Part shown: one piece after another, positions 1 through 11,973 of the stretch
How the letters are laid out: each line of letters begins with the position of its first letter
Numbering within the stretch: the first letter of the stretch is position 1
From: Heterobasidion occidentale
Lineage: Eukaryota; Basidiomycota; Agaricomycetes; Russulales; Bondarzewiaceae
NCBI GenBank assembly: GCA_039111635.1
Contig: JBCAQO010000008.1
Location: forward strand, 2,666,001-2,730,000
Direction of reading: 5' to 3'
DNA: 64,000 nt
Position numbers and translations under genes: made by a program
Notes under the pieces: model-generated
Databases searched by the model: none
The model's input: only the letters and a program-made list of their open reading frames with translations
Told to the model about the DNA's origin: nothing

Positions 1-579
1 CCCTTCTCCCGGTGTTCTTCCTTCACCGCACGTTTTGTGTGAGTACACTCCTAGAGTCAATAGGCAGCTACTCGACCAGGGCTCCCTGGTAGGTTTGATG
101 AGCCAGTGTCATCTGGCGACGATGCAGAAAGGTGTTGTGCGAATGATCATAGGATGACATAGAAACTCGTCTGTGGATGGGTGTGTGTCGTTCTTCTTTT
201 AAAGTGCCGAAGGCCATGTCTCAGTGTTTCCAGGATAGATCTTCATCTCCTTGATCTCCGGTATCGAGGGGGACTCCAGGTGTGTGGGTTGATCGCTTTA
301 CAAAGGCTTAGGCCCACCAACCTATCAAGAACGAACATTTTTCTTGACTTGTTTTGAGTCCGGCAAGACCCCTTTGAAGATCCCTAACTCTGTCAGCCCC
401 ATACGGTGGCCTTGTCAGGTTAGAGATTGAGTGTTCGTCCAGAGTTTGTTTTTCACTAAGGGTATTGGACACGAGGTAAGGACTTTGAAGAATAGATTTT
501 GAACCCCATGGTCTCTTGAATAGATCATGGTATCCACCTTGACGGTAATTATGTGGGGTCAGCGTAAGGTATGTCCTGG
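1..579. other. Non-coding left flank
   Basis: I see no convincing coding exon here on either strand. Stop codons are frequent in all frames and nothing resembles a known protein. The segment leads into the short-word repeat array that starts near position 580. Confidence 0.5.
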
Positions 580-1400
580 TAGTTTTAACGTCGTGCCGGA
601 CGTCCGTAGTTTTGCGTCTTTGCGGACGTCCGCTAGTTTATCCTTAAGTCGTTGCGGACTGAGGCTAGTTTATACATAAGTCGTTGCGGACTGCCCTGCT
701 ATAGTTTATGCCAAGGTCGTTGCGGACCTATCCATCTCCCAACGTAGGAGTACCTGTAAACAAGACAGCAGGCGTTTCTGCGCGCCGGAACATTCATCGG
801 TGATGCGCATAGGGCCGTAGACCAGTTCCTCCTTCTTGACAGGGTTCCCATTGAGGCAAGATGGTGACGGTTTATACTATATCAAACCGGATAACTTATA
901 GAGTTGCGAGAATAGACTGGGAAGCCTATTTTGACACAACTCACATGGCCCTGTAGACAGAAGGGCAGCTCAGTTTATCGTCATGAAGGACGGCAACTAG
1001 TTTATAGTCATTGCGGACGTCCGCTATCGCCTGGCTTGAACCTCCGAGCCTCGATAGATTTAATCCTCCGGGGTGAGGGTAGTTTAAGGTCATTTCGGAC
1101 TAGTTGATGGTCAAGGTCGTGACCATCAACCACGTCTCCTATACTTGAAGGAGTAAGTAGTTTATCGTCATTGCGGACTAGATCAGCATCGTGGCGTCAA
1201 CAACGATGTCGATCGACATCTCCTATGCTGAAAGGAGTGGTAGTTTAACGTCTTTGCGGACGCAGCAATGTCGAAACATATCTCATGTTTGGACACTGCT
1301 CACAACCCTGTAAGGAAAGGGTAATCCCAGTTTAACGCCATGGAGGGCGTCCGTAGTTTATCGTCGTTGCGGACAGCCCGTAGTTTTACATTGTTGCGGA
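580..1400 (+). repeat. Array of a ~21-nt degenerate word, consensus TAGTTTATCGTCATTGCGGA(C)
   Basis: About eleven copies of the word lie in the same orientation, starting near 580, 607, 634, 666, 702, 998, 1080, 1158, 1241, 1354 and 1381. Two more diverged copies lie near 971 and 1328. Spacing is irregular, about 25 to 300 nt. Two copies follow small potential hairpins of the form CTCCT-N-AAGGAG (about 1136-1153 and 1220-1237). There is no open frame across the array. It could be subterminal repeats of a mobile element or a regulatory array. It ends about 200 nt before an LTR-like segment and may belong to that element, which is inference. Confidence 0.6.
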
Positions 1401-1601
1401 TGATGGCAACTTGAGGCACGGTCCCAGTTGCCTCTTGACTGGCCCTTGAAGCGGAATCCTTGCTTCGGACTTCAAGGGTAGAATGGGCGCGCCATGGAGT
1501 AGTTGTGGCCTTGTCGGAAAGGTGACAACCCGCTCCACGTCCCCAAACCCCTCGCACGGAATTGAACCGTGTCGACCCCATATTCTTTTACTGTAGGGCG
1601 C

Positions 1602-2053
1602 TGTTAAGAGCCGGCTCATAACACATGATATATGATCACCTGATCATATGACACGCGGTCTATGACCAACGGATACGACCTATACCCGGTGACCGACCCC
1701 TTGACTTCACCAGCAGACATTGAGTTATCTTATCTTATCTTTCGTTCCTGGATTAACGATCAGTTACATCACTGACATCATTGATTGCATCATGCTTCTC
1801 TGATCGCATCATAGATTACATCATTCCGATCGTTGATCGTTTGCTTCTATTTGGTGCCTTGAGCACAGACCTTCTGTAGATCTTGCCCTAAAGCGGATCG
1901 CGTATATATAGAACGAGCCAGATACCTGTATCGCCAGCTCGTTCACCTTTGTTACTCCCCACCTGTTCTTACTCTTGACCTTTGGTACTAGCCATACCTC
2001 TGCTATATCATAGTCTTTGCCAACAGGCCAGACTCTTGATTGTCAATAGAACA
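1602..2053 (+). mobile_element. Possible retrotransposon LTR (solo or remnant)
   Basis: The segment begins TGTTAAGAGCCGG and can be ended at ..AATAGAACA, giving TG..CA ends. It holds a TATA-like run (GTATATATAG near 1903) followed by a pyrimidine-rich leader, as in many basidiomycete Gypsy LTRs. I could not find a matching target-site duplication, a primer-binding site, a second LTR, or any gag/pol coding sequence nearby. The call rests on end structure and composition only. Confidence 0.35.
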
Positions 2054-4321
2054 TCTGCTTGAGCATTGGTTTAACTTGCCCTGCGCTTCTCTCTATCGTC
2101 ATCCTCAACCACTCAGTCGTCATCTCAATACTGGCTGAGTTCTATACAGGACTAGCAGTATTCTATCTCGACTTTAGTGGGCAGCATATCTACTGCCATC
2201 CAGGTCCGCATCAGGTCGTACCCGCACATCTGTGGGAAAACCTTTGTGCATTCCTGGAGACGCGATACCATCACGAATCCCTCGTACATCCCGAATTACG
2301 CACTCAAGTAGCCGCTGGTGCCTTCATCGGACGTACTTGGATTTGGCACGTCCCTCAGTGACTCAGGAGCCTCCTGGCACATCACGTGCGAAGACCAGGT
2401 CTTAACAAGTTGCCACTATGCTAATGCCCATTCCCCCTGACCTGCTGAGTGTACTCAACATTAATATCACAGACAAGACACTTTTGATCATTCTATTTGC
2501 CCTCCTCTAGCCAACCACCAAAGGGCATAGAGTTGACCCTTGTCCTTATCTCTCAATATAATGTTTATTTCTTCATATAAGCATAAGTGGTTTACAAGTG
2601 ATAGAAGCACAATATTACTTAGGCAGGTTGCTTTCTCCAATCTCTAGTACTTATACTTTGCTAGTATTATTCCATACCTCACTTATGGAATTTCAGACCT
2701 GGCTGGTACATTTACTGGTGCTGAAAGTTGAAATTTTAATTATAAATATTCAAACGAGGGGTTTCTGGGGTCATATGCCATGCCGCTTATGTCAAAGCGC
2801 GGCATCCGATTGCAAAATGAGCAGTCCAGTCCCTGTTGCCATACAGGTTTGGGCCGGGACACCTAACTCCACATCCCCTCGCTCAAATCACTCCGTTTTT
2901 GCTCCAGCCGTCTGCGCCTTGCCAACCCGTTCAAGTTTAGTTTGTAGAGCGATTCTGTATGTGCAAAAATAAGTGAGCTATGAGCAACTCTTTTCTCAGC
3001 CCATTTTCTCGATTGTTTTGATTTTCCCAGGCTCACGACGCGTTTGACAATACTACCGGCTAGGGAGCTTCTGTCAACGACGACGACGACGGCTGCATTT
3101 CAAGGCTCGCGAGTTTCCATGCAAAACATAGACCTTCAGTGAAATCCAAAAGTAAGTGCATCATCTTCTTCCCATCGTGCTGACCACCTCGGTGCGCAGA
3201 CATCTTGTTTCTTACAACCATCCGTATGCGACTCGACAACCAATATTCAGCTTTCACTCTTGGGGTCTAGACCGACAATGGTGTTCGATGGTTCCACAAC
3301 TTCGTTCTGCAGGTCGCTCGTCATCTAGCGCCTGCTGTCTAGATTTACAAATCTCGTTCTCTAGATCAAAACTGAATCGTCTTTTGTACTTCGGTCCTAC
3401 CAGCCTCGGACCATGTACCATTTGTTGTAGAGGGAACAGATTAAACCCCTCTACATCTTTGCGACAAACGCTTTACGAGCAATTCCTCCAAATCATGACG
3501 GTAATCGGAGCAAGTAGGATACAAACGATTGGATACTATGGAGCTCATTATGCGATTACCTACGTGCAGATAGCAGGTCTCCCTCCTATTGTCGGCACAC
3601 GCGGACAAGGGAGTCAGTCTGTATCATCACAACTGCACCGATAATCTACACCTCCCGGTCTTCGATGTCGGACGAGTCGGACTTAAAGCTGTTTCATAAA
3701 GCCTCGGCCGTGTTTATATATATATCTTTGTTCTTCCTTGCTCTTGTGTCCGCAGTCCACAACGGAGGTTTAAAGACCTCTATGACCTATCTTGACGTCA
3801 CGCCTAGGGCAATCCCAAACCGAGTGCGGAAACCATGGACGGGCACAGCGCTCTGGGGACCGACTACAGCAAGAACTTTTCAAGACGACAGAGCTAAGGT
3901 TTCCGGAAACAGTTGTAAAGTACGGTAGGTCGATTTTGAACTCCAAGGATGATTCAAGCATATATTAATCTTGATCTCGCCTAGTTATTGATAACTCACC
4001 AGGGAACCGAACACTTCCTTTCATCACCTGCATCTGCATATTGAAGCTACTGAGATTTCTCGCTCCTGTACGACACAGCGTATACCAAACGCCTTTATTA
4101 CAACCGCCTTGTGTACGTGAAGCCGATCCATGTTACATGCGTGGCGAGCAAAGAGGGGACTCTCACTACATTATCAAGTACGTGCGGTTGTGCCATTGCA
4201 TTGAAACGCTCCAGGACCAGTCTATGGAATGTCCGTGCACACGTCGGATGTTGCTTTGGCTTACATGTGCGCCATTTCGCCTCGGATGTTCCACTATCAT
4301 CGCAAATATACTGTCAAATTA
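2054..4321. other. No recognisable gene
   Basis: Open frames here reach 162 codons but none resembles a known protein or shows a plausible exon series. The right part is the downstream flank of the minus-strand NACHT-WD40 gene. Confidence 0.45.
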
Positions 4322-7300
4322 TCAACTCGAATCATGATTGCCTCCAGAAGTGGAAGCTCCAGTATGACAGTTCACCCATGAAGTTCCGTCAACAAAGCGG
4401 TCCATGTCCAGAGTGATCTTCGATGCACCCATGATCGCAAGAGTCCGTGGCCACCAAAGTCCAGCACGGCAATCGGGAGGTACCCAGAAAAGGAATTCAT
4501 CTCGCTGCCCAACGACCCAGCCAGAGTCAGAATAATATTGGGTGTTACTGTCCCACATATAGGGAGGGGGAGGCAAATCGGCAGAATCAGCGATAGCTGC
4601 ACTCGGAAATAGACTAGAGTCATTGTTAAGCAGGATACGAGTGGAAGAAGAGCATGTAACTTGGGGATCCTCGTTCTCTGCATCATAAGTTCGCATGGCT
4701 GTCTTTATGTCCCACACCCGGATGGTCCGGTCATGAGACCCGGAGACTATGCGCTGGCCGTCGCACGAGAAGGCAACGGACCAGATCCCGCCTCTGTGTG
4801 CTGTGAACGGCGGGGATACCGCCTCGCCTGTGTATCTATCCCACACCCGGATCGTCATGTCTGTAGATCCGGAGGCAATGAAGTTGCCATCGGGGGAGAA
4901 TGTGACGGCAGTGACCTGTGCTGTGTGCCCTTGGAACGGCAGAGACAGCGCCTTGCCTGTGTCTATGTCCCAAACTTTGATCGTCTTGTCAGCAGACCCA
5001 GAGACAATGTGCTTGCCATCGGGCGAGAATGCGACGGACATGAAAAAGCTTGCTTTGAACGGCGGGGACACCACCTCGCCTGTGTCTATGTCCCACACCT
5101 GGATGGTGTCGTCATCAGACCCGGAGACAATGTGCTTGCCGTTGGGTGAGAATGCGACGGCTATGACCCCGCGTCTATGTCCTTTGAAAGGTGGCGACAC
5201 TGCCTCGCCTGTGTCTGTGTACCACACCCGGATGGTCTTGTCATGAGACCCGGAGATGATGCGCTTGCCGTCGGGCGAGAATGCGACGGACGTGACCCCC
5301 CTGTGTGTCCTGTGAACGGCAGGGGCAACATCTCGCCTGTGTCTGTGTACCACAGCCGGATGGTCTTGTCATGAGACCCGGAGACGATGCGCTTGCCGTC
5401 GGGTGAGAATGCGACGGACGTGACCGCGCTTGTGTGTCCTTTGAACGGCGGGGACACCGCCTCGCCGGTCTCTGTGTCCCACACCCGGATCGTCTTGTCA
5501 AAAGACCCGGAGACAATGCGCTTGCCGCTGTGCGAGAATGCGACAGACGTAACCCAGTGTATATGTCCTGTGGACAGCGGGGACATCGCCTCGCCTGTGT
5601 CTGTGTCCCACACCTGGATGGTCTCGTCATCAGACCCGGAGACGACGCGCTTGCCGTTGCGCGAGAATGCGACGGACGTGACCCAGCTCGTGTGCCCTTT
5701 GAACAGCGGGGACACCACCTTGCCTGTGTATGTGTTCCACACCAGGACAGTCTCTTCTCGGTCATAAGACCCGGAGACGATGAGCTTGCTGTCGCGTGAG
5801 AATGCGACCGATGTGACCCCGTCTGTGTGTCCTTTGAACGGTGGGGACACCATTTTGCCTGTGTCTGCGTTCCACACCCGAATGGTCCCATCAGCAGACC
5901 CGGAGACGATGCGCTTGCCGTTGCGCGAGAAGGCGACGGATGTGACCCAGTCTTTATGTCCCTTGAACGGCGGGGACACCATCTCGCCTGTGACTGTGTC
6001 CCACACCCGGATCGTCTTGTCAAAAGACCCGGAGACGATGCGCTTCTCGTCGCGCGAGAAGGCGACGGATGTGACGCCGTCCTTGTGTCCTCTGAACGGT
6101 GGGGACATCTCCTCGCCTGTTTCTGCGTCCCACACCCGGATGGTCTTGTCATCAGACCCGGAGATAATGCGCTTGCCGTCGCGCGAGAAGGCGACGGATG
6201 TGACCAGGTCTGTGTGTCCCCGGAACGGCGAGGACATCACCTCGCCTTTGTCTGTGTTCCACACACGGATCGTCTCGTCATATGAGCCGGAGACGATGCG
6301 CTTGCCATCGCGCGAGAAGGCGACGGACATGACCGCATCTGTGTGTCCTCTGAACGGCGAGGACACCATTTCACCTGTGTCTGTGTCCCACACCCTAATC
6401 GCCCAGTCATCAGACCCGGAGACGATGTACTTGCCATCGCGCGAGAATGCGACAGAGTTCACAGGGCCCGCAGGCTCATCAATGCAGAGAATGGGGTGTG
6501 GGGATTTGCCCTTAGCTTGGCCCCCTACAACGAATGTGTTAGAAAAACGAGGCCTGAAGATCTGTGTTATCATTGAATCAGGGGGTGCGAAAGGAAGAGC
6601 TGATAGATAGATATGAGGTGCGCTCTCTGCGATAGGCTCTCTGAAAGCTACCAGGAATTCATTAGCATCCGCAAGAAGGGTTTTCAAATCTGGCGTCATG
6701 ATTGGTTTCTGATTCTCTCGTAAGAAGCGTGAAAAGCGGAAGGAGATGTCTGGCTCACCGTTGTGGGTGAAGTCGCTAATTTATTCAAGGAAGTGGTAGC
6801 CTCACGGACCCTACCCATTCCGCTCATCGCTTCTAACAAAAACAAAAATTTGTCGCATAGAAAAGCTTCAACCTCCTGAAGGATTTCTTGATCACCGTGT
6901 GATGCGACGACATGATCTGCCCAGAAGCGACAAGCGTACGTGAGATCGGCATCCAACTGAAAGTCCTCAAGTTGGTCCTCATTTTCAAGGTGCGACGTCT
7001 TCGAAGCAGTGATATTGAAATGTAATCCAGCATTCATGACCTGGATGCAAGCATGGCTGAGATCCCGATGAACTTGTGGTGAATCTACGGACCATTCCTC
7101 TGTCCCTGAACGCTCATGATCTGTGAGGTAGTCACCGAACGATGCGTGGAACGTCGAAATCCATCCTTCTTCTGCAGTCGGAACATCGATCAGTGAATGA
7201 AGGCCCGACAGCGCGGACCGCACGCGCGTTGCACTGATATTGAGCAGACGTGCAAGGTCGACTACGGAGAGACGATCGCGCAAAGTGACGATCGTAGCTG

Positions 7301-9212
7301 TAGTTCGTGTCAGGTCTGTTCTTTCTTGACCTTGTCGTTTCCCAAGAGTTTCGCGTAAGATGAGGCTATATATGTCGTCAAGTCCTTGGAATACCAGAGG
7401 CCCACCGAGATTGCTGCTCCTCGTTATTTGTTCTAGACGATGCCGTGGATCGATTTCTGGCTCGCTGATGTACTTGTATGCAGTGGATGCATAGATGAAG
7501 AGTTTGTCCGCCAAATTGACAAGAGCATTGAGTTGATCTTGAGGCGGCCATGTACCAACTAAGGTCTCGAGGTCATTTCGCTTCCTAGGTATGTCGCGCA
7601 ACATTGTTGAGAGATAGAGTTCGATGTCAGAGTGAATGACAACTGCGTCTACTTCATGGAGGCGAAGAACCGACTGAAGATGAATAGAGATTGTCGGATC
7701 CTAGCTTCAGGTCGACTCGTGACAAAGAACTTGATTCGTAACGACGAGGAGTGTTCCACAATCGTGTCCAGCATGGTTTCCGTGGCAAATTTGTCATCGC
7801 ACTCGTCCAGTGCATCGATCACAAAGACCAGTACACGAGGAGGGTCTCGCAAAACAGCTTCAGTGGGATTTACCATCAGTGTCACGAATTGTACCGACAG
7901 TGAATGATCTGCAACATCCTTGTTTTGGTCCAGAGCGCTGACCAAGGCTTCTTCAAGGGGGGCAGATAAGCGAGCCATGTCACGTGCGAGCGTAGGGATA
8001 ATTTTGCGAATGTTACTCAGTTCAACCGAGCCGTGTCGAGAGCAGAAGAAGCTCCCGCCGAGCAGGCCATTATTGTGCAGCAGCCGACTGAAAGAGAGTG
8101 CGATCGTCGATTTTCCCGTCCCAGCCATCCCATCGAGCCAGAAGATACGAGGACTATCGGGATGGATAGCCCATGCCAGCAGATCTTCGAGGATTGCCAC
8201 TCGTGTGCCTTTCATGCAACCGCCATGGTCTCTAGCATGGAATGACGCTTCGGGAACGTGGCGTAATTTATTGAGGGTAGCTATAGCTAGAGTCAGCTAA
8301 CGTCTTTATGAACTTGGCATCCTCCTCACCGTCCTGTCAAGAAATCAGCCGACTATATCTGAAACATATTGCTCAGACGTACCTTGCGAATCCATTCGGT
8401 GTTGATATCGGTATTCAGTGTTGTATCAGTCTGAAATGCCGACAGTCAGACAGGCATGATAGTTAGCAGTCAAACTAAGAGAAACGTACAATGAACGTAT
8501 CAACCAGCGAGGCGAGGGTGCGGAACGCGCGCACGATGTCTTGTCCATCGCCCGAGGCATTTAAGGCTCGCTCCCCTAAACCACGAGGCTTCGTCTTCTC
8601 GCTGACAAAATTCTGAACGATGACGATCGCCCTGTGATGTTCAAAATCAAGGGTTAGACGAATATTTCTATAAAGATGAACTTTCTGCTGACTCTGTCAA
8701 ACCGTCTATGCGATCGCGAGTATGTGTTGATATTTTGCTTTGTTGGTGTAACGTAAGGACCTGAACGAGCGCTTGGATCCTGGCTGCCACATCGACCAGC
8801 TCTGTTTGTATGTCATCCATTTTCTACTCGCTTATTGTTGATCAAGTCGTACAAACAGAAGGGGAACCTTGCTTACATCTATCCTATCTATTACCACCAG
8901 CAGCCCGCTTGCAGCTGCCTTCAATGGGGGGAAAGGGTCGGAAACCTCCTTGACAAGATTCAATGTCTGTGTCAAAGCTAGCCAGCCAGACTTGCGCAAC
9001 CGTTGCGTCTTAGAGGGCGTGTTCTCCGGAGGTTGAAACGAGGAAGCGATTTGAGTGTAGGAATTCGAGGTCGGTTCTGGGACAGTGATTTGTGGAGGGG
9101 AAGCTAAGGCAGACGAAGACTGAGAGCCTGGCGACGGACGATTCCCCCCGATTGAATTTCGATCCAGGGACCGAAACCACCGCAAGAACTTGTCGCGTCG
9201 TCTGTCTGGCAT
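4322..9212 (-). pseudogene. NACHT-WD40 (NLR-like) gene, copy 1, two frameshifts
   Basis: A STAND NTPase of the fungal NLR-like type: N-terminal helical region, NACHT domain, then a WD40 domain. Exon 1 (8877-9212) starts MPDRRRDKFLRWFRSLDR. Further exons lie near 8693-8823, 8490-8631 and 8383-8430, and the splice joining the NACHT exon near 8283-8333 is unclear. The NACHT exon shows Walker A GMAGTGKST and Walker B VFVIDALDECDD. A 50-nt intron (6709-6758) fuses NACHT to fourteen ~43-aa WD repeats. The 3' end is complete (LLFWVPP-type tail, stop at 4322). Two single-base losses relative to copy 2 break the frame: a G near 7683 inside NACHT, and one C in the run 5296-5301 (six against seven). A 6-nt in-frame insertion lies near 5755. 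Either this copy is decaying or the assembly has indel errors. Such proteins act as cytosolic non-self sensors in fungi (family knowledge). Confidence 0.85.
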
Positions 9213-9809
9213 TGTTGACAGCTACTGTTTCCGAGGTGGTTGAGCGAGAGATGAATCGATGAGAGAATCGATGGAACCCATGGACCAACACGATGTAGGT
9301 TGCCGGTCTGAGTTCGTCTTTCGACGCCCACAAGCGCCCACACTGCCATGTTGTTGACTTGAGGACGCCAAAGACAAACAGCCGCGCTCGAGTTGGTTTG
9401 CTGCGCTACAATATGAGCATGCACTCTTCTCTGAAGGCGCGCGGATCTTACTTGCCTGGACGCATCGTAAATGTTAGAAAGAAAATGTGGCCGGCAAATT
9501 GACATTGCCTACCTAAAGAACAGAAAGATTATCTTCTGTTTAGGTCAGCATCTGGAGACTGGAGCAATTTTCGCACCACGTGAGCTCCTCGCGTCACCCA
9601 GCATTCCCCTGGACAGGCAACCAATCTGGAATCAAACCAGGTCCGTCATAACTTCAATATAATTCGATTGCACACTCCTTTATGACGGGTATGAGTCAAA
9701 TGACTATGCATGAAGCTGTTTATAAAATGCAGAGATGAACTAGAGCCGGAACATAAAATAATAATGATACAACAGTATATGAACCCAACAGCCTCCTCCA
9801 CAGATACCC
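9213..9809. other. Spacer between NLR 5' end and H4 3' end
   Basis: No coding exon is recognisable. It holds the upstream region of the minus-strand NACHT-WD40 gene and the 3' flank of H4. A near-identical spacer lies in the second copy at about 57645-58240. Confidence 0.5.
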
Positions 9810-10289
<480 letters not shown>

Positions 10290-10594
10290 AATTCAAATAA
10301 GTGTTATTGGGGGGGAGTAAAGGGGGATGAAGTGCGAGTTTGTAGCGAAGTCGATGGAGTAGATTGGGAAGAGGATCAACAAGCACGGTGCTTATATAGG
10401 CAATAAGTGTGGCTGTGCTTGTTGATTGAACGCGACGCGTTAACGCGTCTGTTGACTGCACGTGATCGCACTCGTTCCAAAAGTCGTTATAAGGCTTGTG
10501 CTCGGCTCCTTCCCGGCCTACTTCTGCCCTCTCGCTCATCCATACTACCGTCACCTCTTCATCTCTTTCCACCCTTACAGGCACTCTTCTTTCA
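10290..10594. promoter_or_regulatory. Shared divergent H4/H3 promoter
   Basis: The 305 nt between the two ATG codons must drive both genes. TATA-like elements sit about 100 nt from each start: TATATAGG at about 10393 (reading CTATATAAG toward H4) and TTATAAGG at about 10486 toward H3. An inverted pair CAACAAGCAC (10377-10386) and GTGCTTGTTG (10415-10424) flanks the H4 TATA. A perfect palindrome with two ACGCGT boxes lies near the middle, with a CACGTG E-box at 10459-10464. Copy 2 lacks 12 nt on the H4 side. Confidence 0.75.
10434..10449. promoter_or_regulatory. Perfect 16-bp palindrome with two ACGCGT (MCB-type) boxes
   Basis: The sequence GACGCGTTAACGCGTC is a perfect palindrome containing ACGCGT twice. 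ACGCGT is the MluI cell-cycle box bound by MBF-type factors that drive G1/S transcription in ascomycete yeasts. Its place at the centre of a histone promoter makes S-phase control plausible. It is unchanged in copy 2 at 58851-58866. Confidence 0.6.
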
Positions 10595-11178
10595 ATGGCT
10601 CGTACCAAACAGACCGCTCGCAAGTCCACCGGTGGTAAGCATCATGCCATCACTTTCGGCTTGATTAGCCTCACCCTCCATCCTTAGGCAAGGCGCCCCG
10701 TAAGCAACTCGCAGCCAAATCGTCAGCCCGCAAGACAGCCGCAACGGTAATAAGTCTTCGCAGCAATCCCCAATATATTGTTCTTACTTTCACACGTCAC
10801 AGGCAACTGGTGGTGTGAAGAAGCCTCATCGTTTCCGCCCCGGAACCGTCGCCCTCCGTGAAATCCGTCGCTACCAAAAGTCGACGGAGCTCCTCATCCG
10901 CAAACTTCCCTTCCAACGTCTCGTCCGCGAGATTGCACAGGACTTTAAGGTGTGTCTCCCTGTAGATTTGTCTCGTTGGTTGTGAGCTCATTCATGCATG
11001 CCACCAGACCGACCTGCGCTTCCAGTCCTCCGCCGTCATGGCACTCCAGGAGGCTGCCGAGGCTTACCTCGTGTCTCTCTTTGAAGACACCAACCTTGCC
11101 GCCATCCACGCAAAGCGTGTCACTATTCAGCCCAAGGATCTCGCGCTCGCCCGGCGGTTACGTGGCGAGCGTTCATAG
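10595..11178 (+). CDS. H3: Histone H3, copy 1 (tail two residues longer than animal H3)
   Basis: Core histone H3 with exons 10595-10634, 10688-10746, 10803-10949 and 11008-11178, 417 nt with stop, 138 aa including Met. The start [20 protein letters not shown] and the histone fold are canonical, ending ARRLRGERS. Between K23 and K36 the tail reads [17 protein letters not shown], two residues longer than the animal KAARKSAPATGGVKK; the ARK motif around K27 is kept. This may be normal for Agaricomycetes. The gene is divergent from H4. Copy 2 (59012-59595) encodes the same protein, with only synonymous differences found. Confidence 0.97.
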
Positions 11179-11924
11179 TTCTGTCGGGTGTCGTCTGTTA
11201 GATGTCCTTGGACACTGTATTCTTATTGTATTCATCATTGTCCCTATACCTGCTGTCGTCTAGCAAATCTTCAGAGTTTGCATAATAGAATCGTTTTTCG
11301 GATTCATGTCGCGAACGAGACTACAAAATTACTCGATGCATGGTAAATACGAGTATGCTTCGAGTATTCGCCGTCCAATGGATTGCTGTAGATTGGCGCT
11401 GAAGTGTTCGTATCAATAGGGGATGATAGCAACATGGAGACATTAAGGTCAAAGAAGTTGACTATCGCCGCCCGTTCGAACGTTTAACGTTTATGTCTGT
11501 GAGCGCAGTGGGGTCACAAAGTCGATGACAAATTTATGTCAAAACTCAACGTAGTGGAGCAGCCATGTATCTTCGCGTCATCAGAAAAGGCAGCAGTACG
11601 ATCGGGTTTTCGGGGATGAGGAGTATGCGGTATGCGTCAGGGCTAGAACGCATAAATCAGGAAGGAAAGCTTAGAATTCGACGGCAGAAATTGTCCTCTT
11701 TGCGATCGAAATAGCCAAGTGCAGCGATCCACGAGCTCAACAATCGCGCGAGAAGAGCTCCGAGTGACGTATCACTGGGGCGTAGAGTGTTTGCTCCAAC
11801 CAACAGTGGCGCACAAGAGGGTAGCCCGAATTCTCTAGTCATTCAAGATTCCAGTTGAGCCAACACATGAAGCCCCAAGAACGATTCAAGCAAGACTAGC
11901 TAGCATCCCTTAGCCCATGACGAG

Positions 11925-11957
<33 letters not shown>
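11925..11957. repeat. ATC microsatellite, 11 units
   Basis: Eleven uninterrupted ATC units. The duplicate at 60326-60355 has ten, so the tract has changed length since the copies parted. Confidence 0.95.
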
Positions 11958-11958
<1 letters not shown>

Positions 11959-11973
11959 GCAAGGGGAACTTCG

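Noticed and set aside
580..1400. A CRISPR array
   Set aside because: Repeats are degenerate, spacing runs from about 25 to 300 nt, the genome is eukaryotic and there are no cas genes.
1602..2053. A complete LTR retrotransposon
   Set aside because: No second LTR, reverse transcriptase, integrase or primer-binding site was found in the flanks.
4661..6610. Plus-strand open frames across the WD40 region, such as 5780-6610
   Set aside because: They are antisense shadows of the repeated WD40 codons; the minus strand carries the clear domain.
10377..10424. CAACAAGCAC/GTGCTTGTTG hairpin as a transcription terminator
   Set aside because: It lies between two divergent starts in a promoter; bacterial-type terminators do not apply to this genome.
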